Positions 1-5,865 of a DNA stretch of 6,683 nt are shown piece by piece (the stretch's first letter is position 1; the number at the start of each line of letters is the position of its first letter). The DNA comes from Chloroflexia bacterium (GTDB lineage: Bacteria > Chloroflexota > Chloroflexia > QHBQ01 > JADMIH01). The notes under the pieces were generated by a model. The model was not told where the DNA came from. It saw nothing but the letters and a program-made list of their open reading frames with translations, and made no database searches. Position numbers and translations under genes: made by a program. Where the stretch lies: positions 1-6,683 of the forward strand of contig JAICKM010000385.1 of the NCBI GenBank assembly GCA_025927935.1, given 5' to 3'.

Positions 1-630
1 ATGTTGATTGACTGTATTACATCCGGACCTGTCGATACCAACGGCTACCTGGTGGCCGACGAGACGGCGGGCGAGGCGATGATCGTCGATGCGCCGCTCG
101 ACAGCGCAGCGGAACTGCTGCGCCGGGTCGAGTCGCGGGGTCTGCGGGTGCTGCGCATTGTCGATACGCACGGCCACTGGGACCACGTAGCCGATAACGC
201 CGCGCTGGTGGCGGCCACGCGTGCGCCGTTGCTGATCCACGAGGCCGACGCCGCGCGGCTGGCCGCGCCGGCTAGCGAGCATCAGCGCCTGCCGTTTACT
301 ATCGCCCCCAGCACGCCCAGCGGTTTCCTGCACGAAGGCGACGTGTTGCCCGTGGGCGCGTACCGCTTCCAGGTGTTGCATACGCCGGGGCATACGCCCG
401 GCTCGTGCTGTCTCTATGAGGAAGACGAAGATCTACTGTTCAGCGGCGATACCCTGTTCGACCAGGGCATGGGCCGCACCGACCTGGCCGGCGGCGACGA
501 GAACGCGCTTTACGCGAGCCTGCGCCGCCTGTCCGATTTAGCGCCGAGCACCCGCTTCTACCCCGGCCACGGCCCCGACTCGACCATCGAGGATCAGGGC
601 TGGATGCTGCGGTTGGGCTGGGGCATTTAG
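1..630 (+). CDS. MBL-fold metallo-hydrolase, glyoxalase II / GloC-like
   Basis: The protein has 209 residues and belongs to the metallo-beta-lactamase fold hydrolases, closest in style to short glyoxalase II-type enzymes (GloC/YcbL). In that family the enzyme hydrolyses thioesters such as S-lactoylglutathione in the cytosol using a dinuclear metal site. Visible metal ligands are the THGHWDH motif (H57, H59, D61, H62), H131 in TPGHTPGS, D150 in SGDTLF and H190 in YPGHGP, so the full ligand set is present. A GMGRTD segment (156-161) follows the aspartate ligand, as in GloC proteins. The final 20 residues do not show the usual family ending, and there is no long C-terminal substrate-binding domain as in GloB. 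The ATG is the first base of the window, so its ribosome binding site and any upstream in-frame start cannot be seen. The next gene begins 15 nt after its stop, suggesting co-transcription. The fold is secure; the substrate is not (persulfide dioxygenase or another thioester hydrolase are alternatives). Confidence 0.87.
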   Translation: MLIDCITSGPVDTNGYLVADETAGEAMIVDAPLDSAAELLRRVESRGLRVLRIVDTHGHWDHVADNAALVAATRAPLLIHEADAARLAAPASEHQRLPFTIAPSTPSGFLHEGDVLPVGAYRFQVLHTPGHTPGSCCLYEEDEDLLFSGDTLFDQGMGRTDLAGGDENALYASLRRLSDLAPSTRFYPGHGPDSTIEDQGWMLRLGWGI

Positions 631-645
631 CAGAAGGAGAATCCG

Positions 646-2730
646 ATGGCTGAAGAACGCATGCGCTTGATGGCGTTGGTGCGCGCCGAGAGCCGGGTCG
701 GCCACGCCGAACACGAGGCCCAGCCCTACCACCTGTTCACCGGCGATAATGAGTGGTTCCTGGCGAACATCTCGTGCCAGTACGGCTGCCCGGCCTATAC
801 CGACGTGGCGCGCTATATCGCCCATATCGCCGCCGAGGACTATGACGAAGCCTACCGCATCAACCTGGAAGACAACGTCATCCCCGGCATCCTGGGCCGG
901 GTATGCGCGCGGCCCTGCGAGCAGGCGTGCCGGCGCGGGCGCGTGGACAAGCCGATTGCCATTTGCTGGCTCAAGCGCGTCGCCTCGGACAACCGCACCG
1001 AGCAGTATCCCTGGACGCGCCCGGAGCGCACTAAGTCGCAAACGGTGGCCGTGGTCGGCGCCGGGCCGACGGGCATCAGCGCGGCCCGCGACCTGGCGAA
1101 GATGGGCTACGGCGTGACGATCTATGAGGCGCTGAAGGTGGCGGGCGGAATGCTCACCGTGGGCATCCCCGAATGGCGCCTGCCGCGCGACCTCTGCAAC
1201 GAAGAGATCAACCAGTATATGGCCGCGCTGGGCGTCGAGTTGAAGCTGAACACGCCCATCGGCAAGACGACCACGCCGGAGTATATCGAAGAGGGCAAGC
1301 CCAACGCCATCTCGCTGACCGACCTTCGGGCGCGGCACGATGCCGTGTTCCTGGCTTGCGGCACGCAGGTGCCCCAGCGCATGGAAGTGCCCGGCGAGGA
1401 CTATGACAACGTCGCCGGTCTCTATTCGGGCCTGCACTTCATGGAGCGCATCAACCTGCACAAATACCCGCTGGTGGGCAAGCGCGTGGCCGTCATCGGC
1501 GGCGGCTTCACCGCGATGGACTGCTCGCGCTCGTCGCTGCGCATGGGCGCCGACAAGGTCTATGTGATCTATCGCCGCAGCCGCAACGAAATGCTGGTCT
1601 ACGACGAGGAAGCGCGCGAGGCCGAGATCGAGGGCATCGAGTTCCGCTTCCTGGTCTCGCAGACCGAGGTGCTCGTCTCAGATGGTAAGGTCGTGGGCCT
1701 CAAGTGCGTGCGCAACCGCCTGGGTGAACCCGACGCGTCGGGCCGCCGCGCGCCCGTGCCGATCCCCGGCACCGAGTTCATCCTCGACGTGGATACCGTG
1801 GTGGCGGCCACCGGCCAGAACTCCGACGTGAGCTACCTCGAAGAGGCGGGCGTCAAGGCGTCGCGGCGCAACCGCCCGGTGGTCGATCCCGTGACCTGGA
1901 TGACGAACGTGCCCGGCATCTTCGCCGGAGGCGACTACGCCGCGGGCGCGCGCACCATCATCGCCTCGATTGGCGACGGCCACAAGGCGGCCATTGCCAT
2001 GGACCAGTATCTGCGCGGGGTGAACGCCGAAGACGAGAAGGTCGCGGTGCGCGCCGAGTTCGCCCTGGTGCCCTACCAGGACTATGTCTCTGACTACCAC
2101 CTCGACGTGACGCGTAGCCTCGAAGCCTGGGCCGAAACCCAGACGGTGCGCTACGAGTACCCGCAAGACGCCGCCGTGCGCATGAGCTGGCAGCCGATCT
2201 CGATCTGGACCGCCGACACGATGCAGCGCCGCCTGGTCGAGGGCGACAACTACGATGCGGTGCCACGCCAGGAGATGCCGATGCGCCCGCTCGAATCCCG
2301 CTTCAACCTCACCACCGAGGTGGAACTGGGCTTGCCGCATCACGAGGCGTTCGAGGAAGCGAAGCGCTGCTTGCAGTGCCAGCTTAATATCTTCGTGGAC
2401 GGCGACAACTGCATCCTGTGCAACGCCTGCGTGGAGGTCTGCCCGGTCAACGTCATCCACATGTCCGACCTGGAACTGATCGAGAGCATCAACAACCTGC
2501 CGTTCGAGCCCCGGCTCATGGAGGCCAAGGGCTGGAAAGCCGGCGCCGCCATGATTATGGACGAAAACCTCTGCATCCGCTGCGGCCTGTGCAGCCAGAT
2601 CTGCCCGACCAACTGCATCACGATGCAGCACTACGAGCCGCATCTGGTCGCCGCGCCGACCGAGGCCACGCGCGCCGCCGTGGACTCGCTGAACGTCGGT
2701 CTGCGCGCCGGTATCCCGGCCAATGTGTAG
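646..2730 (+). CDS. GltD-like FAD-dependent NAD(P)H oxidoreductase with N-terminal Fe-S and C-terminal 2[4Fe-4S] ferredoxin domains
   Basis: A 694-residue cytosolic flavo-iron-sulfur protein related to the glutamate synthase small subunit and other NAD(P)H:ferredoxin-type electron-transfer modules. Residues about 35-115 form the N-terminal Fe-S domain, with C44, C48, C87, C91, C95 and probably C107. An FAD-binding GAGPTG lies at 138-143. An NAD(P)H-binding GGGFTAMD lies at 285-292, and the following YRRSRNEM (309-316) is a basic patch suited to the NADPH phosphate. The second FAD motif GIFAGGD is at 424-430. Residues about 462-570 are a linker with no motif I recognise. The C-terminal module carries C575xxC578, then C589xxC592xxC595xxxC599-Pro and C643xxC646xxC649xxxC653-Pro, enough for two [4Fe-4S] clusters. 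The start is supported by AGAAGGAG at 632-639, 6 nt upstream. No large glutamate synthase subunit is adjacent, so calling it GltD would over-reach; electron transfer between NADPH and ferredoxin or an unlinked partner is more likely. Domain calls are strong; the physiological partner is unknown. Confidence 0.9.
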   Translation: MAEERMRLMALVRAESRVGHAEHEAQPYHLFTGDNEWFLANISCQYGCPAYTDVARYIAHIAAEDYDEAYRINLEDNVIPGILGRVCARPCEQACRRGRVDKPIAICWLKRVASDNRTEQYPWTRPERTKSQTVAVVGAGPTGISAARDLAKMGYGVTIYEALKVAGGMLTVGIPEWRLPRDLCNEEINQYMAALGVELKLNTPIGKTTTPEYIEEGKPNAISLTDLRARHDAVFLACGTQVPQRMEVPGEDYDNVAGLYSGLHFMERINLHKYPLVGKRVAVIGGGFTAMDCSRSSLRMGADKVYVIYRRSRNEMLVYDEEAREAEIEGIEFRFLVSQTEVLVSDGKVVGLKCVRNRLGEPDASGRRAPVPIPGTEFILDVDTVVAATGQNSDVSYLEEAGVKASRRNRPVVDPVTWMTNVPGIFAGGDYAAGARTIIASIGDGHKAAIAMDQYLRGVNAEDEKVAVRAEFALVPYQDYVSDYHLDVTRSLEAWAETQTVRYEYPQDAAVRMSWQPISIWTADTMQRRLVEGDNYDAVPRQEMPMRPLESRFNLTTEVELGLPHHEAFEEAKRCLQCQLNIFVDGDNCILCNACVEVCPVNVIHMSDLELIESINNLPFEPRLMEAKGWKAGAAMIMDENLCIRCGLCSQICPTNCITMQHYEPHLVAAPTEATRAAVDSLNVGLRAGIPANV

Positions 2731-2757
2731 TGGTCACCCGACGACCGAGGAGATCCC

Positions 2758-3273
2758 ATGCCCACACGGAGCTACAAGACCGAGCTAGTGGATCGTATCC
2801 GGACGGCGCATGAAGAGTTGGCGCAAACCATCGCTGTGCTGCCCGCCGATCGGCTGGTGCAGGCCGGCGTAACCGAGCAATGGTCGGTCAAGGACGTCAT
2901 GGCGCACCTGACCTACTGGGAGCAGGAAGTGTTGATCTACATCGCCCAGGTCGAGCGCGGCGAGGAACCGCCGGATGATTCGTTGCCCGGCGAGACAAAC
3001 CAGCAGCGCGTCGATAGGCTCAACGAGGCCAACTACCAGCGCAATCGTAGCCGTCCGTTGGACGATGTGCAGGCCGGCTTCGCGCGGTCCTATCAGGAGA
3101 TGCTTACCACCGTCGAGGGCTGGGATGACGCCGACGTGGCTCCCGGTGGGCGGCTGGAACAACTGCTAGGCTTCGGCGTCGAGCAAGCACTGGCGGGTGA
3201 CACCTGGGAGCACTACCAGGAGCACGCCGAGCAGATCCGAGCGTGGCGGGCACGCGAGGACAGCACCAGATGA
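2758..3273 (+). CDS. DinB / ClbS-DfsB-like four-helix metal-binding protein
   Basis: A 171-residue protein of the DinB-like four-helix bundle superfamily, resembling the ClbS/DfsB branch. Members usually bind a divalent metal through three histidines; some act as thiol-dependent transferases, and ClbS is a cyclopropane hydrolase that protects DNA from colibactin. The family hallmark WSVKDVMAHLTYWE is at about 42-55, giving H50. The second ligand pair fits GDTWEHYQEHAEQI (147-160), giving H152 and H156. The middle (about 66-100) is polar and variable, as in relatives. The ATG at 2758 has GAGGAG at 2747-2752, 5 nt upstream, and lies 27 nt after the oxidoreductase stop, so it is probably the last gene of that operon. 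A strong terminator follows. Its role is not predictable beyond the fold, and protection from reactive or electrophilic compounds is only a guess. It has no signal peptide or membrane segment. Confidence 0.8.
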   Translation: MPTRSYKTELVDRIRTAHEELAQTIAVLPADRLVQAGVTEQWSVKDVMAHLTYWEQEVLIYIAQVERGEEPPDDSLPGETNQQRVDRLNEANYQRNRSRPLDDVQAGFARSYQEMLTTVEGWDDADVAPGGRLEQLLGFGVEQALAGDTWEHYQEHAEQIRAWRAREDSTR

Positions 3274-3321
3274 CAACGACATAATGTGAAGTACGTCTGG
3301 TGTCCGGTAATTCACGCTAAG

Positions 3322-3357
3322 AAAAGAGCATCCCCATTTCCGGGGGGATGCTCTTTT
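3322..3357. terminator. Bidirectional intrinsic terminator between convergent genes
   Basis: A perfect 14-bp inverted repeat (3322-3335 with 3344-3357) encloses an 8-nt loop (3336-3343). The outer four pairs are A-T, so the upper strand ends the stem in TTTT followed by GCTTT, and the lower strand ends it in TTTT followed by CTTA. It lies 48 nt after the DinB-like stop and 46 nt past the stop of the minus-strand zinc-ribbon gene. It can therefore terminate transcripts from both sides. Confidence 0.92.
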
Positions 3358-3403
3358 GCTTTCGGCGTCTACGGGCGCTCGACCGGCGCCGGGCGCCCCC
3401 GGC

Positions 3404-3637
3404 CTACTGGCCCGCCGCCTGGCCCCGGTCGCGGGCGTCCATACGGTCGGTGAGCGCGGTCAGCATGTCGGTGATCTGGCTCAGGCTGGTCAGCGCGATA
3501 TCGAGGTTGAAGATCGACAACACGGTCTTGCAGTTGGGGCAGTAGACGATGACCATGCGCACATCGGAGAGGCCGATATCCTGAGTTTTCCACTGCGCAT
3601 CGTCGAACATCTCCTGGCAGTGCGGGCACTTGAGCAT
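3404..3637 (-). CDS. Small zinc-ribbon protein with C-terminal helical tail
   Basis: I do not recognise a named family. The 77-residue product starts MLKCPHC and contains two Cys pairs, C4-P-H-C7 and C33-P-N-C36, spaced like a four-cysteine zinc ribbon. The segment between them is probably beta-stranded (RMVIVYCPNC). Residues about 48-70 (SLSQITDMLTALTDRMDARD) show an amphipathic pattern that could form a helix or short coiled coil, so a dimerising protein-binding or nucleic-acid-binding role is possible. The start at 3637 is chosen because AAAGGA lies about 10 nt upstream on the minus strand and the first Cys pair follows immediately. An upstream in-frame ATG at 3685 would add 16 residues without a comparable ribosome binding site and would overlap a repeat element. 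The gene is divergent from prfB and convergent with the DinB-like gene, sharing its terminator. It is clearly a real gene but its function is unknown. Confidence 0.75.
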   Translation of the reverse strand: MLKCPHCQEMFDDAQWKTQDIGLSDVRMVIVYCPNCKTVLSIFNLDIALTSLSQITDMLTALTDRMDARDRGQAAGQ

Positions 3638-3673
3638 GAGGGTGATCCTTTCGCTAGTCCGGTGGTGGGTGGC

Positions 3674-3722
3674 CCAGAGGCTCAAGCCTCCGGCTACATT
3701 TACGAAGGCCGCCTGCGCGGCC
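3674..3722 (-). repeat. Two-hairpin repeat element, left copy (minus orientation)
   Basis: Read on the minus strand this 49-nt unit contains hairpin 1 (stem GGCCGC/GCGGCC, loop GCAG), a linker CTTCGTAAATGTAG, and hairpin 2 (stem GAGGCT/AGCCTC, flanked by CC and GG that can pair across a one-base mismatch). It aligns without gaps to the unit at 3739-3787 on the plus strand, with 30 of 49 positions identical. It ends 36 nt before the zinc-ribbon start codon and points towards that gene. It is not a canonical terminator, because neither stem is followed by a T-run on this strand. Confidence 0.75.
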
Positions 3723-3738
3723 TCTTTCCCTTGATCCA

Positions 3739-3787
3739 GCCCGCGCAGGCGGGCTTGGTGCTGCTAGCCCGCCCGTTAACGGGCCGG
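3739..3787 (+). repeat. Two-hairpin repeat element, right copy (plus orientation)
   Basis: This is the inverted partner of the 3674-3722 unit. Hairpin 1 has stem GCCCGC/GCGGGC and loop GCAG (extendable by A3738-T3755). The linker is TTGGTGCTGCTAG. Hairpin 2 is the perfect palindrome GCCCGTTAACGGGC at 3771-3784, with flanking CC (3768-3769) and GG (3786-3787) able to pair across a one-base mismatch. The two copies are separated by 16 nt (3723-3738) and arranged with their first hairpins facing each other. The inverted core CCGCGCAGGCGG (12 nt) is identical in both. The arrangement resembles paired REP/BIME-type elements, but the family is not identified. Confidence 0.75.
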
Positions 3788-3838
3788 GCGTCCCCGCCGC
3801 GCGACAAAATCCTGACGCACGCTCTATGGGTACGCAAG

Positions 3839-3868
3839 TTGCATACATTATAATCCAGGTGGTATACT
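3839..3868 (+). promoter_or_regulatory. Candidate prfB promoter
   Basis: TTGCAT at 3839-3844 and TATACT at 3863-3868 are separated by 18 nt, and TGG directly precedes the -10 box, giving an extended -10. Transcription would start around 3875, leaving a leader of roughly 25 nt before the prfB ATG. A perfect TATAAT also lies at 3849-3854, but no good -35 box stands at the right distance. That ATTATAAT is palindromic, so it could in principle act on either strand. No ribosomal-protein-type or riboswitch leader is seen. Confidence 0.5.
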
Positions 3869-3900
3869 GCGGCGAACCGACGAATAAAGGAGACACTCCG

Positions 3901-5065
3901 ATGGCCTTATTGACCAGCGAAAGCATTATCGACACGCTCAACGAGATCAACCAGCGCATCCAGGAAATTGAGGTGCGGCTTTGACTTGGCCGGCAAGGAA
4001 AAAGAAGTAGCGGACCTCGACCGCCGCTCGGTCGCGCCTGACTTCTGGGAAGATGCCCAGGCCGCCCAGGCGGTGATGCAGCGGCGCAATGCGCTGCAAG
4101 AGCATCTCGAATCCTGGCGCGGGGTGGCCGCCCAAGGCCGCGACCTGCTGGACCTCTACCAGTTGGCGCAGAGCGAAGACGACAGCGAAGTGATGGCCGA
4201 GGTGGCCCGCGAGACCGAGCAGTTGCTGGCCCGCTTCGATAAGATGGAACTCGACCTGGTCTTGAGCGGTCCCTATGACTCGCGCAACGCCCTGGTGTCG
4301 ATCCATGCCCGCGAGGGTGGTACCGAGGCCCAGGACTGGGTGGAGATGCTGCTGCGCGAAGTGACCCGCTGGGCCGAGACGCGCAACTGGAAGACCGAGA
4401 TCCTCGACCTGACCGAAGGCGACGAGGCCGGGATCAAGAGCGTGACCATCGCCTTCCGCGGGCTGAACGCCTTCGGCTATAGCCGCTTCCTGGCCGGCGT
4501 GCATCGCCTGGTGCGGATCTCGCCCTTCGACTCGTCGGGCCGCCGCCACACCTCGTTTGCGCTCATGGAAGTGCTGCCGGAAATCGAGGACGATGTGGAG
4601 GTCGAGGTCAACCCCGACGACATCAAGATGGATGTCTTCCGCTCGGCGGGCGCGGGCGGCCAGAACGTGCAGAAGAACTCCACGGCGGTGCGCCTGACCC
4701 ATATCCCCAGCGGCATCGTGGTGACGTGCCAGAACGAGCGCTCGCAGTTGCAGAACCGCGAATTTGCCATGCGTATCCTGCGCGCCCGCCTCTGGGAGAT
4801 CCAGGTCCGCAAACGCGCCGAAGAGACGGCCCGCCTGAAGGGCAAGCATGTCGATGTGGGCTGGGGCAGCCAGATCCTGAACTATGTGCTGCATCCCTAT
4901 AAGCTGGTCAAGGACCTGCGCACCGGCCACGAAACGAGCAACACCGAGGCCGTGCTGAACGGCGATCTGGATGCCTTTGTCGAAGCCTGGCTGCGCTGGC
5001 AGTTGAGCGATGAAGCCGGCCTGGACATCGGCGCCGCGCCCGAACTGGCCGGGGAGGATAGTTGA
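3901..5065 (+). CDS. prfB: Peptide chain release factor 2 (RF2), requires programmed +1 frameshift
   Basis: RF2 recognises UGA and UAA stop codons in the ribosomal A site and triggers peptidyl-tRNA hydrolysis. The protein is encoded in two frames: 3901-3981 (27 codons), then 3983-5065 after a +1 shift, giving about 387 residues. The fused product carries SPF at 207-209, the RF2 stop-codon tripeptide in HRLVRISPFDSSGRRHTSF, and the catalytic GGQ at 252-254. These are within two residues of their positions in E. coli RF2. The residue equivalent to E. coli K-12 Thr246 is Ser248 here. After the conserved end (about residue 368) there is an extra acidic tail of about 19 residues ending GEDS. The start at 3901 has AAAGGAG at 3886-3892, 8 nt upstream. 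The downstream maf gene overlaps the stop by one base, so the two are translationally coupled. Family, frame and motifs all agree. Confidence 0.97.
3970..3985 (+). promoter_or_regulatory. prfB: Programmed +1 frameshift site of prfB
   Basis: The zero frame reads GAG GTG CGG CTT TGA C. CTT (3979-3981) is the slippery P-site codon, TGA (3982-3984) is the in-frame stop, and the +1 frame resumes at GAC (3983-3985). GAGGTG (3970-3975) can pair with the 16S rRNA anti-Shine-Dalgarno, with the same 3-nt gap to CTT as in E. coli prfB. In the known mechanism, scarce RF2 slows termination at the UGA, which allows the shift and more RF2. This gives autogenous control of release-factor level. Confidence 0.96.
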
Positions 5066-5787
5066 TGCCCGCAACCCCCCCCCGGCTGGTGCTGGCCTCC
5101 GGCTCGCCCCGCCGCAAGGAACTGCTGGCCCGGTTGACCGGGCCTTTTGATGTCATCACGTCGGGCGCGGAAGAGAATCCCTGGAACCAGCCCTACCGCG
5201 CCTTCCCGACGATCAAGCTGCCGGAGCCGTTCGACGTGCCGCCGGACTCGAACCCCATCCTCTGGGCCTGGCGCAAGGCGCAGGCGGTGGTGCCGCAGGC
5301 GACCGCCGACGGCCGCGACGCCCTGATCCTGGGCGCCGACACCATCGTCGTGCTCGACCGCGACGTACTGGGCAAGCCCCGCGACGCGACAGATGCCCGG
5401 CTGACGCTGCGCCGCCTGGCCCGCCGCCCCCATATGGTGGTCAGCGGCTGGGCCTTCGTGCTGGTCCGCCCCCAGGCGGGGAGTGCCCCCGCCGTCTCGG
5501 TGGCCCGCTACGGCTATGTCAGCAGCGTGGTCCAGATGGGCGACTACAGCGAGAACGTCATCGACTGGTACGTGCGCAGCCGCGAGCCGCTGGACAAAGC
5601 CGGCTCCTATGCCGCGCAGGGCCTGGGCCGCAACCTGGTGAAGAACGTGGAGGGCTGTTTCACCAATGTGGTCGGCCTGCCGCTCTGCCAGGTGCGCGCC
5701 GCCCTGGTCGCGATGGGCTGGCCGGTCCGCTCCGGCGAAACCTGGCACTCCGACTGTGAGGGTCCGTACTGCACGCCGCAGTCCTGA
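5065..5787 (+). CDS. maf: Maf-family nucleoside triphosphate pyrophosphatase
   Basis: Maf proteins hydrolyse non-canonical or excess nucleoside triphosphates (dTTP/UTP or m7GTP, depending on subfamily) to the monophosphate and pyrophosphate; they are cytosolic and linked to septum formation and house-cleaning. The 240-residue product has the signature ASGSPRRKELL (11-21; S12, R16, R17), K71 in RKAQAV, GADT with D92, GKPRD with K104, and DKAGSYAAQG (177-186, Q185). Most family members are about 190-200 residues. This one has about 20 extra residues in the region 34-64, rich in Pro and aromatic residues (NPWNQPYRAFPTIKLPEP), and a 20-residue C-terminal tail with C231 and C236. The ATG at 5065 shares its A with the prfB TGA and has GGGGAGG at 5051-5057, 7 nt upstream. 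A TTG at 5062 is less likely as the start. Nine consecutive C (5075-5083) lie within codons 4-7. The substrate subtype cannot be assigned from the sequence alone. Confidence 0.92.
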   Translation: MPATPPRLVLASGSPRRKELLARLTGPFDVITSGAEENPWNQPYRAFPTIKLPEPFDVPPDSNPILWAWRKAQAVVPQATADGRDALILGADTIVVLDRDVLGKPRDATDARLTLRRLARRPHMVVSGWAFVLVRPQAGSAPAVSVARYGYVSSVVQMGDYSENVIDWYVRSREPLDKAGSYAAQGLGRNLVKNVEGCFTNVVGLPLCQVRAALVAMGWPVRSGETWHSDCEGPYCTPQS

Positions 5788-5865
5788 TTGCTTTAACGCG
5801 TCTTTCCGCCCAACGGCGGGCGAATCATCCCTCCCGCGACCCATGTTCATCCGCGCCTGCCGGTT

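Noticed and set aside
538..1461. Minus-strand ORF of 307 codons across the first two genes
   Set aside because: It spans the junction of two clear plus-strand genes and has no motif.
1678..2643. Long minus-strand ORF (321 codons) antisense to the oxidoreductase
   Set aside because: It lies wholly opposite a well-supported gene, its translation is rich in His, Arg, Val and Ala as in GC-rich antisense shadows, and it shows no motif.
646..2730. Naming the oxidoreductase gltD
   Set aside because: It carries an extra ferredoxin module and no gltB is nearby, so glutamate synthase activity is not supported.
3671..3785. Hairpin cluster as tandem intrinsic terminators
   Set aside because: The stems mostly lack T-runs on the relevant strand and lie upstream of both divergent genes, where no transcript needs to end.
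3674..3787. Hairpin cluster as a CRISPR array
   Set aside because: There are only two units, in inverted orientation, with a 16-nt gap and compensatory differences; no direct repeats or spacers.
3356..3853. Plus-strand ORF of 165 codons opposite the zinc-ribbon gene and through the repeats
   Set aside because: It begins inside the terminator stem and reads through both hairpin elements; the minus-strand frame has the CPxC pairs and a ribosome binding site.
3968..3970. TTG start for prfB in the downstream frame
   Set aside because: It has no ribosome binding site at the right distance for initiation and would remove the conserved N-terminus encoded from 3901.
3901..3984. In-frame TGA suggesting a broken prfB
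   Set aside because: The CTT-TGA-C context with upstream GAGGTG is the standard programmed frameshift, and the downstream frame is intact to its natural end.
3947..5074. Minus-strand ORF of 375 codons opposite prfB
   Set aside because: It mirrors prfB, whose SPF and GGQ motifs are clear; the antisense product has shadow composition and no start signal.
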